Assembly (NCBI GenBank): GCA_021776795.1
Contig: JAJFFC010000020.1
Span: 62,001 to 126,000, forward strand
Length of the DNA stretch: 64,000 bases
Source: Planctomycetota bacterium
GTDB lineage: Bacteria > Planctomycetota > UBA1135
Direction: 5' to 3'
The notes below the pieces were generated by a model. The model did not search any database and was not told the DNA's origin. It saw only the letters and a program-made list of their open reading frames with translations. Of the stretch, positions 17,081 through 24,233 are shown piece by piece (the stretch's first letter is position 1; each line of letters begins with the position of its first letter). The position numbers were made by a program, and so were the translations under genes.

Positions 17081-18760
17081 CTAATCTAGGCCGAGAATCT
17101 CGCCGTCGGCATCGAGGTCCATTCCGGCAGCCCGTGGCAGGCGCGGCAGTCCAGGCATGCGCATGATGGCTCCGGTCAGCACCACGAGGAAGCCAGCACC
17201 AGCATTGACGGTGACATTGCGCACAGTGACGGTGAAACCTTCCGGCCGTCCAGGAAGGGTGGGGTCATCGGACAGCGAGCCAGGAACCTTGGCGACACAG
17301 ATCGGGAGGTTGTCGAAGCCCAAATCGCTGATGCGCTTGAGGTCGCGTTCGGCGGCGGAGGTGAAGGCCACGTCCTTGGCGCCATAGACCTTTTTTGCCA
17401 GGGTACGGATCTTGGCATGAGGGTCGTCTTCCAGGGCGTAAAGCGGAGTCCAGGCTGGGGCCGGCGTCTCCACAGCAGTCATGACCGCCTTTGCCAACTC
17501 GACGGCACCCTTGCCACCTTCGCCGAAGTGGCGCGATTCCGCGACCGACACTCCTTTGAGCTCACAATGAGCGCGGATGACGGCCAGCTCTTCGTCGGCG
17601 TCGTCGGCGAAACGGTTGATCGCGACCACCGGTGGCTTGCCGAAGCCTTGGATATTTTCAATATGCTTATCCAAGTTGGCTAAACCCAAACGCACGGCTT
17701 CAGGGTTTGGCGTGGTGAGATCGTCTTTGCTGACACCACCGTGCATCTTCAAGGCGCGCACGGTTGCGACCAAAACCACGGCGGCGGGATCGAGCCCAGT
17801 TTGGCGACACTTGATGTGGAAGAACTTCTCTGCGCCAAGGTCAGCGCCAAAGCCAGCTTCGGTAATCGCCCAGTTGGCGTGGTGCATGGCCATCTTGGTG
17901 GCGGTCACCGAGTTACAACCATGAGCAATGTTGGCGAAGGGGCCGCCATGAATGAAGGCGGGAGCGCCCTCCAGGGTTTGTACCAAGTTTGGCTGCAAAG
18001 CATCGCGCAGGAGAACCAACATGGCGCCGACGGCACCCAGGTCGCCAGCCGTGACTGGCTTGTTCTCGCGGGTGAAGCCCACAATCAAACGTTCCAGGCG
18101 CGCGCGTAGATCATCGAGACCATCGGCCAAGCACAATGCGGCCATCACCTCAGATGCGACGGTAATGTCGAAACCGTCTTCGCGCGGGATTCCATTGCCC
18201 GTGCCGCCGAGACCCACCACGATGTCGCGCAAGGTGCGGTCATTCATATCCATGACTCGGCGCCACACCACGCGACGCGGATCAATCTCGAGCTCGTTGC
18301 CAAAGTGCAGATGGTTGTCGAGCAAGGCCGCCAACACATTGTTTGCCGCAGTCACAGCGTGAAGGTCGCCGGTGAAATGCAGATTGATGCGATCCATCGG
18401 CATGACCTGACTGTGGCCGCCGCCGCAAGCACCGCCCTTAATGCCCATGCAAGGGCCGAGGGATGGCTCGCGTAGCGCCAAACAGACATTCTCGCCAAGG
18501 TGGTGCATCGCCTGCGCCAAACCAATCGAGGTGGTGGTTTTGCCTTCGCCAGCAGGGGTTGGAGTGATGGCCGAAACCAGAACTAGCTTCGGCTCAGGGT
18601 TCAAACTGGCATTTCGTGGCCGCTCAAGCGCCCGTTGATGGACCTTGGCAATTTCGCGGCCGTAGGGCAGGAGGTCTTCTTCGTGAACGCCCAAAGGCCC
18701 CGAAATATCGGTAATCGGGCGGGCTGTGTATTCACGGGCGATGTCTGCGTCTGTCGTCAT
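17081..18760 (-). CDS. fhs: Formate-tetrahydrofolate ligase
   Basis: This enzyme makes 10-formyl-THF from formate, THF and ATP for one-carbon metabolism. The P-loop-like TPTPAGEGKTTTSIGLAQAM lies near residue 60, followed by LREPSLGPCMGIKGGACGGG and the FTGDLHAVTAANN motif, all diagnostic. The protein is 559 residues from ATG 18760, the expected length. The longer frame to 18838 lacks homology-like sequence. TACACT (18768-18773) lies 7 nt before the ATG, a leaderless-type -10. The gene is divergent from the next operon. No folD or gcv genes are adjacent, so the pathway role (serine/glycine C1 flow or formate use) is open. Confidence 0.95.
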   Translation of the reverse strand: MTTDADIAREYTARPITDISGPLGVHEEDLLPYGREIAKVHQRALERPRNASLNPEPKLVLVSAITPTPAGEGKTTTSIGLAQAMHHLGENVCLALREPSLGPCMGIKGGACGGGHSQVMPMDRINLHFTGDLHAVTAANNVLAALLDNHLHFGNELEIDPRRVVWRRVMDMNDRTLRDIVVGLGGTGNGIPREDGFDITVASEVMAALCLADGLDDLRARLERLIVGFTRENKPVTAGDLGAVGAMLVLLRDALQPNLVQTLEGAPAFIHGGPFANIAHGCNSVTATKMAMHHANWAITEAGFGADLGAEKFFHIKCRQTGLDPAAVVLVATVRALKMHGGVSKDDLTTPNPEAVRLGLANLDKHIENIQGFGKPPVVAINRFADDADEELAVIRAHCELKGVSVAESRHFGEGGKGAVELAKAVMTAVETPAPAWTPLYALEDDPHAKIRTLAKKVYGAKDVAFTSAAERDLKRISDLGFDNLPICVAKVPGSLSDDPTLPGRPEGFTVTVRNVTVNAGAGFLVVLTGAIMRMPGLPRLPRAAGMDLDADGEILGLD

Positions 18761-18855
18761 GTTGCAGAGTGTATCCACGCCGCCGGATTCCCTATTCTGG
18801 AAGCGCGAGATCTGCGCTGATGCCATCTGACATCCCATTCCTGTACCTACCTAAC

Positions 18856-19509
18856 ATGCAACCGCTCTTCATCGTCATAGCTGTGATTGTGCTGGGCTTT
18901 GTGGGTTACGCAGCCTGGAAGGCAGAGAAGCGCCGGCGTGAAGAATTCGGCATTTGGGCAGCCCAAAACGGCTGGAGTTACCGCCCGGAGCGGGACAAGC
19001 GGATTCGCCATGAGTACGGCTTTTTGGACCGCCTGCAGATTGGGCATAGCCGCCGCGCCACCAGCGTGCTGCGTGGCCAATGGGAGGGATTCCCGGCCAC
19101 GGCATTCACCTTCCGTTACAAGACCGGGAGTGGCAAAAATGAGACCACGCATTGGTTCGGCGCCACGGTGATTCACATTGAGCGGCCCTTCCCAGAGCTG
19201 CGCTTGCACCCCGAGAATTTCCTTTCGCGGATTGGGCAGTCGATGGGTTTCGATGACATCGATTTTGAGTCGGTGGACTTTTCCAACGCCTTTACCGTGC
19301 GCAGCAAGGATCGCAAACTGGCCTTCGATTTTTGCCACACCGGCATGATGGAATACCTACTCCAAAATCGCGGAACCGCAATCGAACTCGAGGGCAATTC
19401 ATTGGCGCTCTTTGTCGACAAGCAGCTCGAGGCCAAAGACCTCGATCCGATGTTCACCCACCTGCGAAACATTCGTGGCTTGATGCCGGAATATCTGTTC
19501 CGCGATTAA
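18856..19509 (+). CDS. Membrane-anchored conserved hypothetical protein (DUF3137-like)
   Basis: The protein has one N-terminal membrane helix (LFIVIAVIVLGFVGYAAW) and a basic stretch EKRRREEF. A soluble domain of about 190 residues follows, with RGQWEGFPATAFTFRY and HWFGATVIHIERPFPELRLHP. This resembles DUF3137-type proteins, where a single-pass anchor is followed by a compact domain of unknown function; the match is from memory and tentative. ATG 18856 is preferred because the helix starts there, but ATG 18820 is possible. It is followed by two membrane-protein genes with gaps of 19 and 15 nt, suggesting an operon. Confidence 0.6.
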   Translation: MQPLFIVIAVIVLGFVGYAAWKAEKRRREEFGIWAAQNGWSYRPERDKRIRHEYGFLDRLQIGHSRRATSVLRGQWEGFPATAFTFRYKTGSGKNETTHWFGATVIHIERPFPELRLHPENFLSRIGQSMGFDDIDFESVDFSNAFTVRSKDRKLAFDFCHTGMMEYLLQNRGTAIELEGNSLALFVDKQLEAKDLDPMFTHLRNIRGLMPEYLFRD

Positions 19510-19528
19510 TCCTGCAGTCAGCTAAGCC

Positions 19529-20287
19529 ATGATCCCACTCTTTGCTGTTCTCGTCGTCATTTCAGTATCGCTGCTGATTGTGCGCGTGGGGGCCATCGCC
19601 CTGGTCATGACTGGACTTTCCCCGCAGGTCGCGCGTTTCCAGTCTCGGTCGGCATTCTTCGGCGTGGGCTTCACCACCCCGGAAGCTGACAAGATCATGG
19701 GCAATCCGGTGCGGCGTGAGTTGGTACTTACGCTCATGCTGCTCGGGAACGCAGGAATCATTACCACCGTGTCATCGGTCGTGGTTTCCCTGGTCAACGT
19801 TTCGGAACAAGGACTAGCTAGTCAACTTTGGTTCCGCATGTTGTTCTTGGTCATTGGCGTGGCCCTGCTCTGGACCGTGACCTTTTCCAAATGGGTCGAC
19901 CAGTTTTTGTCTCCGGTGGTTGCCAAAGCGCTTCGGCGTTGGACCCACCTCGATGTCACGGATTACAGCGAATTGCTCCATTTGGCTGATGATTATTCTG
20001 TCACTGAATTCGACGTCCTTGCCGGAAGTTGGTTGGTCGATCAAAGCCTGATGGACCTCCGCCTTGGCGATGAAGGCGTCATGATTCTCGGCATCCACCG
20101 CGGTAAAGATCAGTACATTGGCACTCCCAAGGGTGCCGAGGTCATTCGTGCTGGCGACCGTGTGGTAGCCTACGGCATCTTGGAAAAGCTCGTTGCCCTA
20201 GAAACGCGCCCGAAAGGCAGTTCTGGCCAAGAAGCCCATGTTTTAGCTGTAGAAGAAAAACGCTTCGAACAGCCGCCTCTTACGTAA
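19529..20287 (+). CDS. Membrane protein with C-terminal TrkA-C (RCK_C) domain
   Basis: This is a 252-residue protein with three hydrophobic segments (residues 1-25, about 60-85, about 95-115) and a conserved FQSRSAFFGVGFTTPEAD block between the first two. A C-terminal domain of about 75 residues follows (FDVLAGSWLVDQSLMDLRL...GVMILGIHRG...PKGAEVIRAGDRVVAYG) with the pattern of TrkA-C/RCK_C ligand-binding domains. Related proteins are annotated as potassium-channel or transporter regulators, but this one lacks a pore motif that I can see. It sits between a DUF3137-like gene and lemA in a probable operon. Confidence 0.72.
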   Translation: MIPLFAVLVVISVSLLIVRVGAIALVMTGLSPQVARFQSRSAFFGVGFTTPEADKIMGNPVRRELVLTLMLLGNAGIITTVSSVVVSLVNVSEQGLASQLWFRMLFLVIGVALLWTVTFSKWVDQFLSPVVAKALRRWTHLDVTDYSELLHLADDYSVTEFDVLAGSWLVDQSLMDLRLGDEGVMILGIHRGKDQYIGTPKGAEVIRAGDRVVAYGILEKLVALETRPKGSSGQEAHVLAVEEKRFEQPPLT

Positions 20288-20302
20288 GCAATACTGTCAA
20301 CC

Positions 20303-20854
20303 ATGCTCTGGATCCCTCTCGCAATTGTCCTCGTTGTTCTCGTTGCCTTCATTGGCATGTACAACGGTCTCGTTTCCATTCGCAATCAATGCGATGAAGC
20401 CTGGTCCAACGTAGATACCGAACTCAAGCGCCGCTATGACCTGATTCCGAATTTGGTGAATACGGTCAAGGGTTATGCCAAGCATGAAAAGGAATTGCTC
20501 GAAGACTTGGTCAACCTGCGTGAGCGCGCCTCTGCCAATCATGGCAATGTTGCGAGTCAAGCTGCCGATGAAGGTCTGTTGCAGAAAGCCTTAGGGCAAC
20601 TCATGGTTCGACTCGAGGCTTATCCAGACCTCAAGGCCAGCAGTAACTTCTTGGAGCTTCAAGGAGAGTTGGCAAACACCGAGAATCGGATTCAGGCCGC
20701 GCTTCGTTTTTACAACGGCAACGTCCGCGCCAACAACAACAAGATGGAGCAGTTCCCATCGAACATCGTGGCCAGCATGTTCACCTTCTCGCGCCGCGAG
20801 TTCTTCGAGCTCGAAATCCCCGAGGCTCGCGAAGCGCCACAGGTGGCCTTCTAA
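20303..20854 (+). CDS. LemA family protein
   Basis: The 183-residue protein begins with one N-terminal membrane helix (MLWIPLAIVLVVLVAFIGMYNGL). The LemA signature follows: NQCDEAWSNVDTELKRRYDLIPNLVNTVKGYAKHE is split here as NQCDEAWSNVDTELKRR and YDLIPNLVNTVKGY. Helical repeats and an RFYNGNVRANNNK block come next. LemA proteins have an N-out topology and unknown function, often near TPM-domain genes, which are absent here. A TACTGT box (20292-20297) 5 nt before the ATG suggests an additional leaderless promoter. A strong intrinsic terminator follows at 20915. Confidence 0.9.
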   Translation: MLWIPLAIVLVVLVAFIGMYNGLVSIRNQCDEAWSNVDTELKRRYDLIPNLVNTVKGYAKHEKELLEDLVNLRERASANHGNVASQAADEGLLQKALGQLMVRLEAYPDLKASSNFLELQGELANTENRIQAALRFYNGNVRANNNKMEQFPSNIVASMFTFSRREFFELEIPEAREAPQVAF

Positions 20855-20914
20855 TTTCGCATTCCGGGGGGGGGCGGCCTGGTAGCCCTAAAATCCCAAT
20901 GTCAATTCTGATTC

Positions 20915-20957
20915 GCCCCTGCGGTCGCTGAAAAGCACAGCAGGGGCACTTTATTTA
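20915..20957 (+). terminator. Intrinsic terminator after lemA
   Basis: GCCCCTGC (20915-20922) pairs perfectly with GCAGGGGC (20940-20947) around a 17-nt loop. It is followed by ACTTTATTT. It closes the operon that ends with the LemA gene. Confidence 0.75.
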
Positions 20958-20964
20958 GGAAGTC

Positions 20965-21019
20965 TTAATTGGAAAATGAGCTCCTGTGCTCCATCAGGAA
21001 GTGTTTGGCTCCCAATTAA
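20965..21019. repeat. Nested inverted repeat in the gene-free gap
   Basis: TTAATTGG (20965-20972) matches CCAATTAA (21012-21019) perfectly. Inside it, GAGC pairs with GCTC and CCTG with CAGG in nested order, so the whole 55 nt can form one interrupted hairpin. It lies just upstream of a TTGACA hexamer at 21023-21028. It could be an operator or part of an RNA; I cannot tell which. Confidence 0.5.
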
Positions 21020-21054
21020 CTATTGACAAGGTCTAAACTTGCTCAACTGCTAAC

Positions 21055-21181
21055 CAGCAGTGCAATCACTGCGTGTCGAAAGGGGATTTCTATCTTTGCC
21101 GGCACGTGTGAAACACCGAAAGGTGCCATCTGAGGGGATGGAGTTGCGGTCCCAGTGAAAGCTGGGGCCGCATTTTCTTTT
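21055..21181 (+). ncRNA. Candidate structured small RNA ending in an intrinsic terminator
   Basis: No ORF of credible coding character fills this stretch. Hairpins occur in series: GCAGTG (21057-21062) with CACTGC (21067-21072); GGCAC (21101-21105) with GTGCC (21123-21127), enclosing GTGT/ACAC; and CCATC with GATGG (21137-21141). Last is a 10-bp terminator stem (21146-21155 with 21162-21171), followed by ATTTTCTTTT. A TTGACA hexamer lies at 21023, but no convincing -10 follows, so the 5' end is a guess. It does not match 6S, SRP, RNase P or tmRNA features that I know. Confidence 0.45.
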
Positions 21182-21185
21182 GCCC

Positions 21186-22109
21186 TCAGGCAGGGTCGGC
21201 TTCGTCGTCTAGGTCCGCAGCGGCAAGCCCTTCCTCGCGACCTTCCATGCGGTCGGCCAAGCGCGCACTGATTTCGCCGCCCAGCAAAAGAATCAGCGAG
21301 ACCAGCCAGATGAAAATCATCAGCAAAAAGAAGCTGGTGAGGCCACCGTAAATTTGGTCAAAGTTTCCCAGATGTTTGAGCCATAAGCGGAAGGCACTGC
21401 CCAGGAGCATCCAGGCCAACACGGTAGGCAATGCACCGGCGAGCAGGGCGCGGCGTGGCACACGGCGACTGGGCAAGAAGCGATAGGTGAGCATGACGAA
21501 CAGAACCAACATGACGAGGGTGATCGGCAAACGCAGCCATACCCAAGCCACTTGTAGAGACAGGTCGAGGTTGAGCCAACTTGTGACCATTTGCGCTAGT
21601 TGGCGCCCACCAAGCAGTAAGAGATAGCCGCCGCCAATGAGAACTAGGGAAGCCAGCGTGAGACCAAGATCTTGCAGGCGTTGCAGGGCGAGGTGGCGCT
21701 CGGGGCGGCAGCGGAATACCCGGTTTAAGCCTTTGCGCGTGCCCATCATGCCGCGCGATGCAGCCCACCAAGCAGCAAGCAACCACAGGAGTAGGCCGCT
21801 GGAGGGTTGATGGCTGGCAAAATCACGCAGATAGCGCGTGAGCATGCTGGCGACGTCGGCCGGCAGGTTTTGTAACTGCCGTTCGAGCATCGGAACCACG
21901 TCTTGCTCCAAAGGCAGCGCGTCGAGCAGGCCCACCAGCAGAATCAGGGTTGGGAACAGCCCGAGCATGATGTAGTAGGTCATCTGCGCAGCGACCCCGC
22001 TTAAGTCGTCGCGCCCCAGTTCTTCGAGGACACGCCGCGCCAACTTGCCGAGGCGACGGACCGGGCCCACAACCTCCTCGACAATCTCGGCTTGGTGCTG
22101 TCCGTCCAT
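21186..22109 (-). CDS. YihY/BrkB family inner-membrane protein
   Basis: The 307-residue protein has an N-terminal cytoplasmic segment, the LSGVAAQMTYYIMLGLFPTLI motif near residue 40, and about six transmembrane helices. The GLNRVFRC and WLLLGSAFRLWLKH..YGGLTSFFLLMIFIWL blocks are typical of the YihY/virulence factor BrkB family, once wrongly called RNase BN. The tail is acidic (EEGLAAADLDDEAD). The family's function is unsettled, with transport and membrane-integrity roles proposed. It is monocistronic by spacing, with the tail facing the small-RNA region. Confidence 0.85.
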   Translation of the reverse strand: MDGQHQAEIVEEVVGPVRRLGKLARRVLEELGRDDLSGVAAQMTYYIMLGLFPTLILLVGLLDALPLEQDVVPMLERQLQNLPADVASMLTRYLRDFASHQPSSGLLLWLLAAWWAASRGMMGTRKGLNRVFRCRPERHLALQRLQDLGLTLASLVLIGGGYLLLLGGRQLAQMVTSWLNLDLSLQVAWVWLRLPITLVMLVLFVMLTYRFLPSRRVPRRALLAGALPTVLAWMLLGSAFRLWLKHLGNFDQIYGGLTSFFLLMIFIWLVSLILLLGGEISARLADRMEGREEGLAAADLDDEADPA

Positions 22110-22137
22110 GACCTAGTGTGCCATTGCCGGCAGCGGC

Positions 22138-23358
22138 TTACAGCATGGCCAATAGACGCGCGACCGCTTCTTCGACGAAGGCCGGGTCTTCGGCATGAGT
22201 GGGACACTCCACCACCTGCACACTTTCCGGCAAGGCTTGACGCAGGGTGGCGAAGAAGGCGGCATCGCCCTCGGGATCATGCAAGGGGCCACCCTCAATG
22301 GCATAGCGACTGGTGCCTTGCAGCGGAAGCATCATGACTGCCTTGCCTGTGGTGGTTTGCAAGCGTCGCCCGATTTCGTTGGCGACGGCGTCCCATTGTT
22401 CGATGGATAAGCGTGGCGCCAAGATGATCGGGTTGTGGAATACATACAGGTGCTTGGCGTAGAACTCAGGCACGGTATTGGCTTCGACCATGAGCCCGAT
22501 GTGTTCCGATCCTCCTGGGCAGAGCACCTGCGGCAAGCCGAGTGAGCCGGCGACGGTCAGGCGATCGGGGGTGCCAGCGCGGAGGCCATCGAACAGGTAA
22601 TCAGAGATTTCACCAAGGGCGTAGTCAAACACCGCGCCAATGATGCCCTCTTTCATCATTTGCTCCATCGCTGCGCCACCGGAACCGACGGCATGGAACA
22701 CAATGACTTCATAGCCCGCCTCATGGAAGCGCTCGACGGCTTGCATGGCGCCTTCGGTCAACACACCCAGATTGGTCATGCCAATCAAGGGCTTATCACC
22801 TTTCGCGAACCAGTTCTCTCCCGCGCCTAATGCCATGCCATAGGCGGCTCCGGCAGCGTTGCTGAGTAATCGCCGCGTGAAGGGGTTGAGACCCAGCAAA
22901 TCACCGACAGAGAACATCATGGTGATGTCCTTGATGCCGACAAAGGGTGCGGTGTCTCCGGAAGCCACCGTCGACACCATGATCTTCGGCAAGCCATAGG
23001 GCAGAGCTTGCATGACCGCGCAGCAGTTCGAGGTGCCTTGAGTGCCGCCAAGGCCAATCACTGCCTGCAGGGCGCCCTGTTCCAGTTGCTCCAGCAAAAT
23101 ATGCGTGGCACCCTGAATCATCACCGGCGAAGCGGTTTGGCGCGTGGGGCTGTCCAGCAACTCTTCCAGGGTGGAACCGCCGGCATTGGCGACCGTGGTA
23201 CGGTCGAAGTAAGCCTGAGTTTCCGGCGCTTCCATCACGCCCATGTCAAGCAAGACTGCACGGCCACCACGGGCCTCAATCTCTTCTTTGAGAAAGGTAG
23301 CTTCGGCCTCCTTGGTATCGAGAGTCGAGAGAATGGCGATGACAGGGGCGGTGTTCAT
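22138..23358 (-). CDS. Tm-1-like ATP-binding domain protein (UPF0261)
   Basis: The 406-residue protein opens with IAILSTLDTKEAE, followed by LLDMGVMEAP, GLGGTQGTSNCCAVMQALPYGLPKIMVST and SVGDLLGLNPFTRRLLSNAAGAAYGMA. These blocks define the UPF0261 family, homologous to the N-terminal half of the tomato Tm-1 resistance protein. In bacteria and fungi this domain is encoded next to or fused with a PEP-hydrolase-like TIM-barrel domain, and the next gene upstream here encodes exactly that partner. The biochemical role is not established; an ATP-dependent catabolic step is a common guess. It starts 2 nt after the upstream stop. Confidence 0.85.
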   Translation of the reverse strand: MNTAPVIAILSTLDTKEAEATFLKEEIEARGGRAVLLDMGVMEAPETQAYFDRTTVANAGGSTLEELLDSPTRQTASPVMIQGATHILLEQLEQGALQAVIGLGGTQGTSNCCAVMQALPYGLPKIMVSTVASGDTAPFVGIKDITMMFSVGDLLGLNPFTRRLLSNAAGAAYGMALGAGENWFAKGDKPLIGMTNLGVLTEGAMQAVERFHEAGYEVIVFHAVGSGGAAMEQMMKEGIIGAVFDYALGEISDYLFDGLRAGTPDRLTVAGSLGLPQVLCPGGSEHIGLMVEANTVPEFYAKHLYVFHNPIILAPRLSIEQWDAVANEIGRRLQTTTGKAVMMLPLQGTSRYAIEGGPLHDPEGDAAFFATLRQALPESVQVVECPTHAEDPAFVEEAVARLLAML

Positions 23359-23360
23359 GC

Positions 23361-24224
23361 TTAACGGGGCTTAGAGAAACGAAGGCTGGCAAATTCGGCG
23401 GCGGCGGCACTGACGGCGCGTTCAATTGGCAGGCGTTCGGTCGAGGAGCCGGTCCAAATGCCATGTCCGGTGGTGTGGTCAAGCATGTATTGCCCGTCCT
23501 CCGGCGTTTCCAAAGCGGCGCCATGTGCAATCAAAATCACGTCGGGCTTAATCTTGCGCACGGCTTCATACACTTTTTCGGTGCGCTCGGCGGTGCGTTC
23601 AATCGATTCGCCGGAGTCATAACCGCGTTGGCCGCCTTTGGTGGTGCCGGCATGAAAGCAAAAGACATCGGGTTGGGCTTCTTCGACCAAGCGCAGACTG
23701 TCTTCCATATCGAAGGCCAGGCCGATGCCCACCATGTCCATCTCGCGCGCGAGCGCCAGCATGTCGATCTCGTGGGCGAAAGTGATGCCCGCCGATTCCA
23801 ACACGCGGCGGATCTCGCTGTCTTTGTCGACATAGCTAATCGAAGGGCTGATATTCGACACCGACATCACGCCCATGTCTTTCAGCCGCTGCAACACCGT
23901 GCGCATATCGCGCAGTGGATCGTTGGCGTTGAGGCAAGCACACACAAAAGCTTGGCCAGACATGGCGGGCAGGATGTCCTGCTCGGTGTAGTCGAGCACT
24001 TGCTGATTGCTATCCAGAATCGGCCACATCATGGACATGGTGCCCATGCCATTGGCGCGCAGCCGCGCACCGGAAAAAGTATTGATGCAATCGGCGCCCG
24101 CTTCTTCCAACAGCTTGGCGACCAAACCGCTGCCGGCGCTGGAAATCAAAAGCGGCAGGCCTTGCTCGACCTTATGGCGCAGCTTGGCGAGGATCTCGGA
24201 GCGAGTGGTGCGAGGGCTAATCAT
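23361..24224 (-). CDS. PEP-hydrolase-like TIM-barrel protein (Tm-1 C-terminal domain family)
   Basis: The 287-residue protein contains ISSAGSGLVAKLLEEAGADCINTFSGARLRANG split across its first strand and loop. Later come CACLNANDPLRDM, GVMSVSNISPSISYVD, FCFHAGTTKGGQRG and ILIAHGAALETPED. These are features of the phosphoenolpyruvate hydrolase-like family that pairs with UPF0261. It lies between the aldolase-SDR fusion (9-nt gap) and the Tm-1-like gene (2-nt gap), so all three probably act in one catabolic route. The substrate is unknown. Confidence 0.82.
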   Translation of the reverse strand: MISPRTTRSEILAKLRHKVEQGLPLLISSAGSGLVAKLLEEAGADCINTFSGARLRANGMGTMSMMWPILDSNQQVLDYTEQDILPAMSGQAFVCACLNANDPLRDMRTVLQRLKDMGVMSVSNISPSISYVDKDSEIRRVLESAGITFAHEIDMLALAREMDMVGIGLAFDMEDSLRLVEEAQPDVFCFHAGTTKGGQRGYDSGESIERTAERTEKVYEAVRKIKPDVILIAHGAALETPEDGQYMLDHTTGHGIWTGSSTERLPIERAVSAAAAEFASLRFSKPR

Positions 24225-24233
24225 GTGCAGGGT

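Noticed and set aside
21023..21053. Complete sigma70 promoter for the small RNA
   Set aside because: TTGACA is clear, but no good -10 lies 16-19 nt downstream, so I did not call a promoter feature.
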